Origin: Naematelia aurantialba
Taxonomy: Eukaryota; Basidiomycota; Tremellomycetes; Tremellales; Naemateliaceae
Direction of reading: 5' to 3'
Length of the DNA stretch: 64,000 nt
Assembly (NCBI GenBank): GCA_021527695.1
Contig: JAKFAO010000002.1
Location: forward strand, 992,501 to 1,056,500
In this document: positions 1-10,755 of the stretch, one piece after another
Layout: every line of letters starts with the position of its first letter
Position numbering within the stretch: the stretch's first letter is position 1
Position numbers and translations under genes: made by a program
Notes under the pieces: generated by a model
What the model was told of the DNA's origin: nothing
Seen by the model: the letters and a program-made list of their open reading frames with translations, nothing else
Databases searched by the model: none

Positions 1-2928
1 TGTATGTCCAGAGGTTTCCTGCGCTCACCCTCGTCTGCCGCCGACACGGCCGCCAGCTGCGCCCCGGCTCCGGCTCCGGCTCCAGGCCCGGCAGTGGGAT
101 GAGACCTGATCGAGCCGCGTTCCGACGCTGTATCTTCGGCAGTCTCGAGCTCGGTCGGCGGTGCCGAGCGGCTGACCTGTTGCGCGCGGTAGACTGCGTG
201 TGTCAGCTCGATGCATATCGAAGCAGGCCGCTATGTAACCAGATAGCCAGATGACGCTAGTCGCTGATACACGGGCAGCTGAGGGGGGCAGATGCTTGGG
301 ATCAATACTGCCGCGGCAGTATGTAGGTATCTTTGGAATGCGTCCTTTGGTGACAGGCCGACAAGACGCTGGGATAGGAAGATAAAGGATAGGTTGGAAA
401 GGTATGACCGATGCAGCCAGGACATAGGTGATAGACTGCACGCGTGCGTGACGCATAGAGAGTAGACAGTTGGCTGAAGCATCGACTCACCTTCCGCAAG
501 CGTCTCGGCGTACTCCAACCACGCCAGGAGCTTGAGATCCCGATCCCGTACCGCCGGATCGCCGACACTGCTCGCTGCGAGGCGGTCGCGCCATGCCGCC
601 GCGAGCGGCTCGGTCGTCGTTGGGTGGTTGTAGTCGGGAACTTGGCATCTGTGGAGTCAGCGCATGCTCCGAGGCCGCATGTGGGAGCTCACAAATGATC
701 CATGATGGAAACGTAAATCCACTCGCGCCAGTCATCCAGCGTCCGGCGGGGGGCGTGGAGCCTGTCGAGGTCTAGTTCACGCGCATGGCCAATAGCGAGC
801 AACGCCAGCGTCGGCTCGTTGGTCCATGTCCTAGAAGCGGCATCAGCACCGCGCTTACGTTGGTCTGCCATGCAATGCCATGCGGCACTCGTCCCGTTCC
901 ACGCCGGAGCGAACACAACTTTTGCCACCCGCCATGCCACTCAGATTCGCCACCTCGCCTCTCTATATTTTCTTCCGTTCCGAGCGCCGGTTTCGCAGAA
1001 TCACCGCAGCTCACTGCTAGCCTACACCCAACGGCGGCGAGAGCGATGGACAGAGACGGACGGGTCCCGAGCGATGAACGATTTGGGAAAATGGGGTGGC
1101 GGGGAAGACGAAACAGGACGGAAGGAGGCAACGATCAAAAATTCCGTAAAGCCGTGAGAGCGAGACAGAACGGGAGAGCAGCGGGATTGAAGAATCCTGA
1201 AAGCCGTGAAGACGAGACAGAACGGAGACAGAAACGATCAAAGAGTCTTTGGCGGCAGTGCAGACTCAGACAGAACGGGAACGCCCGCATCAACCAAAAA
1301 ACCGAGACTCACGCAAAAACACCCAGCGCCCTGACTTGCTCCCTCGTCATCCCGACTCTATCACCCACCAGCCTCCCCACCTCCCTCACCACCTCGTCTC
1401 CCGCATCCTCACATTCCCTCCGTCCCGCCTCGGTGCGATCCCACACCGTCCGCTTCCCTAGGAAATTCACCACCAGTCCTGACAGCCCCTGTGATTCGCG
1501 CAACCCCACGAGCCACGGCGTCAGCGGCCACGCACGGGCACGGTAGTTTTCCCATATAATGTCGGAAACGTCTACTTCCATCTCCATTCCCCCGCCGCCA
1601 CCGCCACCGCCACCGCCGAGACGGAAACGTTCCCGTTCTCGTTCCCGTTCTCTGTCTCGGCCAGAAACGTCTCTCTCTCTGCCGCGAGAGCGCGCCGTCA
1701 TGCTCGAGCCCATGCCCCCACCAGGCGGCATACTCCCCATCGGGCCAGCAACGGCAATGGCGAGAGCGTCGTGCGACCGCTGCAGGTTGACCAACGAGTG
1801 TTGGATCGCACCTATCGTTTGTGGGAGAGACGATATTGACCTTATCGCCGATTCCAGTGACCGTATCCTAGACTCTGTGCTACTTCCACCACCACCACCG
1901 CTGCTGCCCGCCGGAGGCGGCGGACCAGACCCAGAAAATGGAGGAAGCTGGAGTGGCGGCGGGTGGTACGCTGGTGGAACGCTTTGTGGCGGCGGAAGTT
2001 GCGGTGGACTCGACGGGCGAGGAGGCGGAAAGGGCGAGGCAATGACGCTGATGGACGTTGCCGGCGGGGGCGGCATGGGTTCGCGCGCATGCCGTAATGC
2101 GTACGGCTCCGACGGCGGTTGCGGCCGAGACGTGATCGGCGGTGCGGGCTGAGCTGAAGAAGGGTAAAAGCCTGTTGGCGTGCCAGGTCGAGGCTGCTGT
2201 AGCGCGCCCGCGAAGAATGGCGGCGGTCGCGTTGGTAGCGCAGAAATCGATTTGGGTCGGTTCCGTGCTTCAAAGATACAGGGCTGATTGGCTTGGCGAC
2301 AGCCTCGACACGGCGCCACAGCCGGCCCGTCACACTTCATCCTGATAGGGTTCAGTCAGCACTGTAACCGTCACGTGGCAAAGCAAAGGAGTCAGAAGAG
2401 CGTGACCTCAGACGTCTAGGCCGGAAGACGCGAGGGAAGGACCTACTTTTGCCGCCGACACCGTGTACACGCCATCATACTTCTCGGCGCTCGACTGGCC
2501 GTATCTCGCGTAAAGACCATACCAGTCTCGCCCGGGGCTTCGTCGATGCCTTCCAGCTTCGGTGACCCGCCTGCCGAGCTGGGACTGCGTGCGTCCAGCG
2601 ACCGCCGCCACAGGGCCTGTTGCTCCCGCTGCTGTTGTGATTGTTGGGCGTGCTGTGCTTGTTGTTGTTGCCATGTTGACGGACCAGCGGCCGATGGCGG
2701 AGAGAACGACGGGAAGGACGGCCCAGCAATATGCGGCGACGGGACCGGCGCAGGCAAGATCGGATGCGATGGCGATATAGGCCGCCTCGTCTCGGTCGGC
2801 GAGCGTGAGGGCCGCTGAGACGCCGAAGCAGAAGCAGATGCGGTGGTCGATGATGATGTCGGTCCGGGACCCGGATTTGACTGTCCCGGCGAAGCCGACC
2901 TCCGGCGCTTGGACGGCGTAGGATTCAT
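1..2928 (-). CDS. Zn(II)2Cys6 fungal transcription factor, 3' end outside the window
   Basis: A nuclear DNA-binding regulator. Exon model: 2928-2447, 2341-1313, 830-693, 648-491, then at least one more exon to the left edge whose acceptor I could not fix. The binuclear zinc cluster is seen directly, split by intron 1: CTRCRRQK joins MKCDGP, giving C-x2-C-x6-C-x7-C-x2-C-x6-C. The N-terminus is Ser/Pro/Gln-rich; exon 2 is very Pro/Gly-rich with an Arg/Glu run and a poly-Gly stretch. Exons 3-4 resemble the fungal-specific TF middle homology region (LLAIGHARELDLDRL, then DDWREWIYVSIMDHL). The intron 1313/830 is unusually long (482 nt), but the phase fits. Target genes cannot be inferred. The zinc cluster is certain; downstream exon joins are less so. 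Confidence 0.82.
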
Positions 2929-5900
2929 CGCTGTGCCGGGTGGTCAGCACACGGACTTGAACTGGAAGGTGATCGTAGAGTGTAGTTTCTGAACGACTGC
3001 GCTGGACAACTGGGGAGTTGGGTGTCCGTTCAAGTTGCGGTGGCAACAAGTGATGGCAGGAAGGCTAATGATAGCGAGACAGTAACAGAAGTCCGAGGAC
3101 AGAGGGGCCACAGTGCCGAAGTCCAAATACAAATCGATGCGAAAGAAGTCTCGAGGGGGATGAACGGAAAACCTGGTTCCCTCGCCCTCGCCCTTGCTCG
3201 TGGGTTTGGGCGTGATGTTATGAAGAAGATCTAGTGGCTATCCAGGGTTGTGTTCTGTTTGTCTAGCACATAGTCTGTGGGTTACGTGGCAAGATTGAGG
3301 AGGGGGAGTGTCGCAGGGCCAGAGTCCGGGGGGGTCACCAAAAAGAACAAGGGGGAGGGGTGGGAGGCTCGAGCGAGGACAGAGGTTGATGGAGCGACAG
3401 TGCGGAGGGCTGGCGCAGAGGGGGAGGGGGGGGGGCGAGGGGAGCGGACGGAACGGCGCACAGAACGGACAGAAGGACACGTACCGGCTGGTGGCGTTGC
3501 CGTTACCGTCGAGAGATCCGCCTCTGCCTCTGAACAGTGCCTTTCGTCCCTATCTCTGCCTTTGGGATCTCCAGCCGTTGCTGTCGCTCTGCCGGATCTG
3601 CCAGCTCTACCTCGGAGCTTGTCCTAGCCGGTCACAAAGGCGCTCTCACCGGCGAAGCGCAGCGCCCCGCACAAGCCCTTTCCGTTGTGCCCTCGGGTTT
3701 GATCGGCGGATGGACCCTAGACGAGACTTGGGTCGAGACTCGACGACTCGTCAGACAGCCGTCACGACTGGAGGGAGTGTCGCTGTCGCTGTCGTTGTTG
3801 TTGTTGTCGCTGCTGCCGCTGCCGCTGTCGCCGCCTCTGCCGCTGCCGCTACTGACCGCTGCCGCCGCCTCTGCCGCTGTCGCTGCCCAAGAGACCCCCT
3901 CGCTGTCAGAGTGTCGGTGGCCGTGGCCTGGACTATGGGTGCGGCATGAAAGGGAGAGGAGGGTCGATGGCAGCACAAGGAAAGAAAGACAAAAAAAAAA
4001 GGAGGTGGGTGGGTGGGGTAACTGATCGGCGGTCACTGGAAAACGAGACACCCAGTCGCTGGTGCCGCGCGCGTCGGCTTTCCTCCGTCCCTCGTGTTTT
4101 TCCCTTGCCCCCTGTTTCCCGCGTTTTAGAAAGGAATGGCCCCCGTTTGGAGTGGTGCTAGCTGTCGTCTTGTGGTTGCTGATTCCCAGCAGCCTTTGAC
4201 ACGTCAAGTCCAAGCAGCACAAGAGCACATGCACACGCCCACGTACACGCACACGCACACGCAACCACCACCCACTACAGGGATGAGGGGACACGGAGGA
4301 GGAGGGGTCAAAGCGTAGTCGAGCCGCAAAGGATTCGGGGCCGAGTCGATCGAAGGGTTGGCACCAGCGCAGAGAGTTTACCGTTTCGTTTTGGTTTCGC
4401 TCGTGTCTGGGCTGTCTGGGGCACTTTACGGTGTTGATTTGCGAATGAGGCTTGGGAAAACCGGGAGAACGGGACGGCAGCCACGCCTCGGAGGTTTCAA
4501 TTCTCGCCCTGGGACCCAATGGCGTGGGAGCCCCCAACGTCCAAAGCCCCGAAGACTCGCGCGTGGTGGCAGCTGGGCCTGGATTGCGCTTGCCCACTTT
4601 CCTGGTTTCTGGTTTCCCAGTGTCGGAGAATATATACGATATGGGGAGAGACCGCAGAGAGCAGATACGGGATGCACCGGAGACTGTGTCGGAGTGCGGC
4701 CGAGCGTGGCCCGGGTGTCTCGATAAGCGATAGCGAGCCCAAGAAGACTGCCAATGTCAGTGTCAGTTTCTGATTGAACGATGTATGGTATGTCAGATGG
4801 ACGACTGCGCTGCACCGGTGGCAAAGGTGTCAATACATAAGTGGATGCATCATGCATCATCGCCCGAGACAAGATTAATAGGTCCTCTGCCATCGGCTCA
4901 AACACTGGCGGAGCCGGGGGAGGAAGAGGGGGCAGGCGGGGAGGAAGAAGGTGGGGAGGGAAGAGAGAAGAGGGGGGAGGGAAGGGGAGAACGAGCGAGG
5001 GAAGGGTGGAGAGTGGAGAATGGAGAGGGAGGGGAGAGGGAGACGGTGAGCCATTACGTCCTTTACCACGGGACAAGGCGAGTCATAAAAGTGCCTGAAA
5101 TGCGAGGTGGGACCCGGGTGGATTCGTCAGCGGACCGTATCCCGCCTTGGATGGTACGGCGGTTCCGGAAGGCGGAAACAGCCACCTAGTCATATCCATG
5201 GCGATTCCCACTCCCACTACTCCTACGATTCCCACACCCACACCGAGGCGCATTCCGGGCGGCGGCGGTGACGACGGGCGGCCTCTGGTCGGGTGCGTCC
5301 CGAATTTGGGGCACGGAGCGACGCCTCCCGACGCCTCTTCCGCGCCTCCCCGTGACTCACCTCACCCTGGAGGTGAACAGAAGACTTTCGACAGCTGGGC
5401 CAGCTGGGCGTCGCGGCAGCCGTGGGCGGACAACCGCCGAAGCAAGGAAGAGAAGTGCAAGGGGCGAAGAGAGTTGGCCCGCTGATCTCTCGTCCCACTT
5501 CGTGCCTTTGCATTTATATTCCGGATCCTCCCTCGTGGGCTGCTTCGCTCCATCCCGGCATCCAATACACTACCATTGCCTCATTTCCCTACGGCCCGTA
5601 CGTCTCAGTATTCCCTGTCGGCTGTGATCACATCTCCATGAACCGCCACCCAGTCTCCAGTCCCCCCAGTCTGAGGCCAACTGGTCTCCATATTCTCACC
5701 TCTCAACACCCCTGTCGTACAGTGTATCAAGCCGAGGGCCTGTGCCGGTCCGCAGCTTCGAGGCGGCGTGGGAAGATCTCCATCCAGCTACGAGGGACTA
5801 TGAGATCCGGGACGGAATGATGTAAGGGTTGCAGAGAGACACCCGTTTGCCGAGGTCTCCACACGGATGTCTGGTAGCCCGCCATTGAGTCTCGTCGCAC

Positions 5901-6407
5901 ACGTCGTCGTTGTCGTCGTTGCCGACCTCGTCGCACTCTGCATTAGCTCCACTCTCACCTCTCCCCGCGCCCCCGTAGCGCGCTGCTACCTTCTCTCAGC
6001 ACTTTGACCATGGCGTCTGCAGGGATCATTCGGCACCGGCACAAGTTGAGGGTCGCAGGCGGCACGACGTATGGCCACACTTGCGTGACGTGGATGTGGC
6101 GTGTGCGACCGTGACCTCTGTCGTTCCTTGCCGAGCCGGAGTCTGCCTGGAGGCATAGGAGAAAGGTGCTCTACTAGGTTTCATTGTTCGGAGATGATGA
6201 GGATAACTGGCTTGGGGCAAGTGAGTTTCAGCGGGACGGTCCCTGTTGGGTGCGATGACACTGTAATCGTACACTACATGCACCCTGCCGACAGTCTACA
6301 AGTAGCAGCGGAGGGCGTGAGGACGGACGTCGTCGACTGGCCAAGCGGGAGTGGATCCACGCTATAATGTCTCATGGAGTTGTCCGATACCGTGCTCCCT
6401 ATCTATA

Positions 6408-6492
6408 CCCTGTGGTCTCTGTCGTCCCTGTGATCTCTGTCTTCCCTGTGGTCGCTATCGTCCCTGTGGTCTCTGTGGTCTCTGGTCTCTAT
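6408..6492. repeat. Imperfect tandem repeat, about 18-nt unit
   Basis: Repeated variants of CCCTGTGGTCTCTGTCGT lie in tandem. The tract is translatable in one frame as a Val/Pro-rich string, but nothing suggests it is coding. Confidence 0.7.
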
Positions 6493-6693
6493 CGTCCGTC
6501 CCGGTCGTCTCGATCATCGCTCCGCCTGCTCCCGGTGGCCCGCGCGCTTCACCACGCGGGCCGGTCTCACACTTTGAGCTTAAAGCTTTTGGACCTCCGA
6601 TTCCAAGGAAAGGGGATTTTTTCCGGTGCCGACGGGACGTTGCGCTTATTGTTCACTGTATAGTTGGTATCGTACCTCTTCTTGTCGAGTCCA

Positions 6694-6738
6694 GTCGATG
6701 CTGTCGATGCTGTCGATGCTGTCGATGCTGTTGATGCG
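6694..6738. repeat. Tandem 9-nt repeat (CTGTCGATG)n
   Basis: About four to five near-identical 9-nt units lie upstream of the KRE9-like gene, in the presumed intergenic region. Confidence 0.75.
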
Positions 6739-7168
6739 GGTGCTGGTGCGGGTGTTGCGTTGCTGATGATCGTGCTACTCCTGCTGACGGCGATGCTGCT
6801 GTTGATGACATGCGAGACCTCAGAGTTGCAGATCCCGTGCGACGGCGTGTGAGCCCGGCGGGGCGAAACACCCAGCCTCCTTGTGCGTCGCACGGCCATT
6901 CTCCCTCGAGCTGCCTTTGGCCGTCACCTCGTTCGCTACTACCTACTCACCTCCTTGCTACTCACCACGCGCTCTCTACGTGCGCCCATCACAGGTTACG
7001 CTGGTATAACAAGCGGCTCGTCGAACCTCCTCGACTCGCGTCAGACTCTCGTCCAACGCGTGCTCTCCCATCTTCCGTCCTTCCTTCCTTCCATCCTTCC
7101 TTCCTTTGTGCCCGTACCAATCTTCTGAACGATCAAGCAGTACTCCTACCAAGATAAAGTCAAGCACC

Positions 7169-8798
7169 ATGCACTTACCGGCGCTGCTCGCTGCACTCGT
7201 CTCCCTCACTGTCCCGGCTCGCGGTAAGTTAGAGACGCTGAGACAGCGGTGAGAGGACGAGGCTGATCTGCCAGCGGCGATATCCATCATCTATCCCGGC
7301 AGCGACACGATATGGTGTGTCTGGGCGTGCTGCTTCCGCGTTCCTTCTCCTTCTTGACCATTGCTATCGCCCTGCTCTTATTCCAGCCGCCCTCATGGAC
7401 TCCTCGCTTGACGTTGAGTGTCGAGTGTCGTGTTCAGTGTGGGGTCGGGTGTCGACTGCGTTTCCGACTCCTCGAGGTGAGCTAATCAAGCAGGTACAAG
7501 AACAACACGGTCGCGCTCAACTGGACGACGACGTCTCCCGACTCCGACACGTACCTCTTCCGCGCCTTGTTGAGCAACACGGACCAGTCGCTCTTGTCTG
7601 GTAATCACACTATTGCCGATTCCAGTGGGTCTGTTCCTCCGAGACACGCGTCGTTCTACCTAGGACTGTCTGGGTTCATGTCGTCTTGTGCTCTACTGTG
7701 TCTTCCATCTCTTGGACCACAAGCTCTCGCGGAGATCATCAGGCTAACCATGCAGCCAACGCAACGGCCAACTACGAGCGAGTGCTTCTTCCCAGTCTTC
7801 CGGCGGGGTGAGTCGTTCGCCCTCGTCGCCCTTGCTTCATTTATTCTCCCATTCTCGAGCATTCCCCACCTCCCACTGAGTTCTCCATTCTCAGATGCTG
7901 CTTGCAGTGCAGAGTGGCACTGGACTGCTCAACTGTCACTCTGATGCTCTTGATTTCGTTGCATCCCGCACCGTGGCTATTGCCGCGCTTTAGGCTGAAG
8001 AACACTGTAGCAAGGGGTACATTGTCAACTTTGTGAATACCACCGACGAGAACCAGGTCTTTGCGTCCTCGCCGTCGTTTGAAATCCAGGATGGAACTGG
8101 TACGTCTACCTGCGTCCTTCTGGCGGGCTCTCGTGCCGCCGTTTGCCCATTCTCTTGTTCCCCTTTGCTCGTATACTTAGTCTCCCGTTCCCTCCTTTCC
8201 TCATTCCCTCGTGCCCCTTTGCCCAGTCCCTTCCTCGTTCATTTCCCAGCCTCGCTCGCCTCTTCTTCGCCCTGGTCCTTGGTCACTCATGTCCTGCCGG
8301 ACTTCTCATCCGTGATATTCCTTCCCGACTGTGATCGATATCCGTGGGCTGTGCGAGGCACGCAGAGGGGGAGTAGGAGTCACCTGCCGTGGACCACTGG
8401 GAACTGGAGTATAACAGCTGATACTCTTCATCAAGTGAGCAACACCACGACTACCATTCCGGTCGATTCTGGATCCGCATCGAGCACTTCGACTTCTGCT
8501 GGTGATATTCCAAATGCCCACCCCACTGGTACTTCGTGAGCCCGCTTTCTCTGTCCATTTCTTTGTCCGCTGTCCACTGTCCACGGTGCACTGTCTACAG
8601 CCCACTGTACACTATCCTCGCTCGCCCCTCTATTCCCAGCTCACGACCAGGTCCAACCCCTTTGCAACCGCATCCGCCACCCCCACGACGTCGAGGAGCG
8701 CTGCAGCCCGCACCGCTAGACAAGGCGCCTCCGGCTTTGGCGTAACAGCCACAGCTCTGCTCGCTGGCATCTTATTCGGACTGGCGGCTCTCATCTGA
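7169..8798 (+). CDS. KRE9/KNH-like Ser/Thr-rich GPI-anchored cell-wall protein
   Basis: A secreted surface protein probably involved in wall glucan assembly or organisation. Exons: 7169-7223, 7275-7314, 7494-7624, 7756-7807, 8011-8099, 8418-8535, 8651-8798, giving 210 aa in a consistent frame. Residues 1-18 form a signal peptide (MHLPALLAALVSLTVPARG). Residues about 20-110 match the fungal Kre9/Knh1 N-terminal Ig-like domain: ISIIYPGSDTIWWYKN, then VALNW, and YIVNFVNTTDENQVFASSP with an EIQ end. Several N-x-S/T sites are present. A Ser/Thr-rich stalk follows, then a C-terminal GPI signal with hydrophobic tail ALLAGILFGLAALI. Intron 5 (8100-8417) has a long pyrimidine-rich stretch. Family membership is well supported; the exact paralogue is not. 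Confidence 0.85.
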
Positions 8799-9153
8799 GC
8801 ACGTCATTCCCGGCGCGATGCACGATGACGGGTTCTTCCGCGAATGGATTATGGACGATTTCTTGAGTCTTCTGAACCTGATGGGCGGGGCTGCGTATTG
8901 GCTGATGGGCATCGTCGTGGGCACTATGCTATATACCTTATACTGGGGTGATTCGTTGAACGACTGGTCAGCATGTATGTGGTATCACACATTTATTATT
9001 CGCACTGTTGTATAGCGCGCTGTCCAGGGCGGATAACGGACAACGGACAACGAACAACGAACAACGAACAACGGACCCAGTCGTGTCAGGAATGCATCTC
9101 GATAATACAAGCCGCCGACCCCACCTGTCCCTGTACCGACTACCGGCAGGTAC
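8799..9153. other. Convergent 3' intergenic region with an 8-nt tandem repeat
   Basis: It separates the convergent KRE9-like and eS8 genes. A short tandem array of ACAACGGA/ACAACGAA units spans roughly 9031-9075. The 65-aa ORF at 8818-9015 lies directly in the expected 3' UTR and is not called. Confidence 0.6.
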
Positions 9154-10225
9154 TTAGGTGTGCTTGGCCCTACGGGCCTGGAGCTTCCTGTGATAAAAGT
9201 CGAGCTCCTTGCCCTCGAGGATGTAGCCGTCGGCGCGGCCGGTCTGGCCGGGCCGCGAGGTGATGCATGCGAGGAGGCGGCCGGCCTTGAACTGCTGTTC
9301 GAGGATCGGGTCGATCTTGGCGTCCACTTTGCGCTCGTCGATGATGCGCTTGACGTGGTTCGACTGCTTCTTGTCGGCCGACTCGTCGGCGAGCTTGGAG
9401 CCGCGGTAGATGGGCTGGGCGTACTGATCTCGCGTCAGCCAGGAATTCAAGGAAGCAAGACGGGAAGGCAGTGAGACAGCGGAAAGGCCAGAAAGCAGTG
9501 AGGGCCAATAAGTCTGCAGCACCAGAGAGCAGCAGACTAGTGGAGGGAGAGAGGGATGCGCAGGGCAATATTATCGATCACTCACGTGAGCCTCGTACCA
9601 CTGCCTGAAGGGGGTGGCGTCGACATCGACAATGCACGACTTGACGAGGGTCTGGGTTCGGAGAAGCTCGTTGTTGGTGGCGTTGTATCGCTGATACGAT
9701 CAGCAGTGTTCGCGATGCGCTTTGGTGTTTCTCATTCGCCAGCACCATCTCTCTTGCCATTCACTACGCATTCACACTTCCTACACCCAAACCAGAAACA
9801 TCGGTGCGTCCGTACTCCAAAGACTGTCACCCTACCTCCCTGGCGTTGCGTTCTCATCGTCCGCCGTAATACAGGTCACGCGTCGCAAGTTGCAGCTCCA
9901 CTCACCACCTGGATCAACCTGGCCTTCCTGGTGCAGTGCTCCGAGCCCCACGCAAAGTTGCCCGAGTCGAGACGGAGTGCACGGTACTTGACGTTACCGC
10001 CGCGGGTCCTGACCTCGTGGATGCGCTTCGACGAGTCGAGCTTGGTCATGGCTGGCTGTCGGCCGAGCTCGAACTTTCTCTTCTTTCGGCTACACCACCC
10101 CGTCAGTCCGTCTTCCCAACACATTCCACTCCCATCCTCCCACGGCAAGAGAGAACAACGCACTAGTGGGCCCTGCGGGCACCGGTAGCGGCGCGCTTGT
10201 GGCGCGAGTCTCGAGTGATACCCAT
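9154..10225 (-). CDS. RPS8: 40S ribosomal protein eS8 (RPS8)
   Basis: Structural protein of the small ribosomal subunit. Exons: 10225-10164, 10089-9906, 9690-9586, 9423-9154, giving 206 aa, close to the usual length. The sequence is near-diagnostic: starts [20 protein letters not shown], continues [18 protein letters not shown], and includes the conserved [20 protein letters not shown] and the C-terminal [18 protein letters not shown]. The start codon is fixed by the universal MGI-RDS N-terminus. Four exons are typical of fungal ribosomal-protein genes. I checked introns 2 (9905-9691) and 3 (9585-9424) for C/D-box guide RNAs and found none convincing. It is divergent from SGF73 across 530 bp. 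Confidence 0.97.
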
Positions 10226-10755
10226 TCTATTCCGGATCAGCAGGTGTCGAAAGAAAGCTAGCAAAATAAATGGATGGTCGGTCTCGGGTCTCTGGGTATC
10301 CGCGCGGCAAAGCGGGAGGTTGAGATGGCTACTTCAAAGCTGGGGTTGAGATGGATGTGTCGTGACGGTCCCCAGAGACCGACCGAGAGTGACATGTACT
10401 CACTTGTTTGACGGATGAGAAGCCTCGCCAGCACTCGAAAGACCTCAAAACCAGGGAGCGCGAGCGTCGGTCGGCGGTAGAAGAGATAACGCCGAAAGCA
10501 GGAGGAGTGGCATATCGGATTTTGCAGAGTCATTCTAAATCCGATTATTTCGCTTGGGAGCCTCGGGAATCCCCACTTACCCCACCAGCGCCTATCACGG
10601 TCATTTTCATTCTCGCCACCGAGGCGCCTAAGCTGCATGAATAGGCTCAGAAGGCGATCATCGCGACTTCCCTTTGAGCATAGGAGCCATTGGCTATACC
10701 ATAGGCCTAGGCTTCCCCTTCACATCCTGCTCTTTACTGGCGATACAACCGCGCG
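10226..10755. promoter_or_regulatory. Divergent promoter region between RPS8 and SGF73
   Basis: 530 bp between two opposite start codons, so both promoters must lie here. The region is ORF-poor and carries a CCATTGG-type CCAAT box near 10687-10693. No specific factor site is assigned. Confidence 0.5.

Larger units (their letters stand above)
2929..7168. other. 4.2-kb stretch without a recognisable gene
   Basis: This lies between the divergent starts of the Zn2Cys6 regulator and the KRE9-like gene. ORFs here are short, compositionally biased and show no family resemblance. Visible elements are purine-rich strings around 3400-3450 and 4915-5040, a (CA)-rich patch near 4235-4262, TATA-like strings near 4630 and 5514, and short tandem repeats at 6408-6492 and 6694-6738. 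It most likely holds long upstream regulatory regions and 5' leaders; a lineage-specific gene cannot be excluded. Confidence 0.5.

Noticed and set aside
3632..4597. 321-aa minus-strand ORF in the 4.2-kb gap
   Set aside because: Composition is erratic, no family resemblance, and part is a frame shadow of CTG/CGC-rich repeats. Left as unassigned rather than called.
8818..9015. 65-aa hydrophobic ORF downstream of the KRE9-like gene
   Set aside because: It starts 20 bp after the stop codon, has no splice or family support, and runs into a simple repeat; expected 3' UTR.
9424..9905. Intronic C/D-box snoRNA in RPS8
   Set aside because: Only a one-mismatch C-box-like ACGATGA and a CTGA that coincides with the branch site were found; no paired C'/D' boxes or terminal stem.
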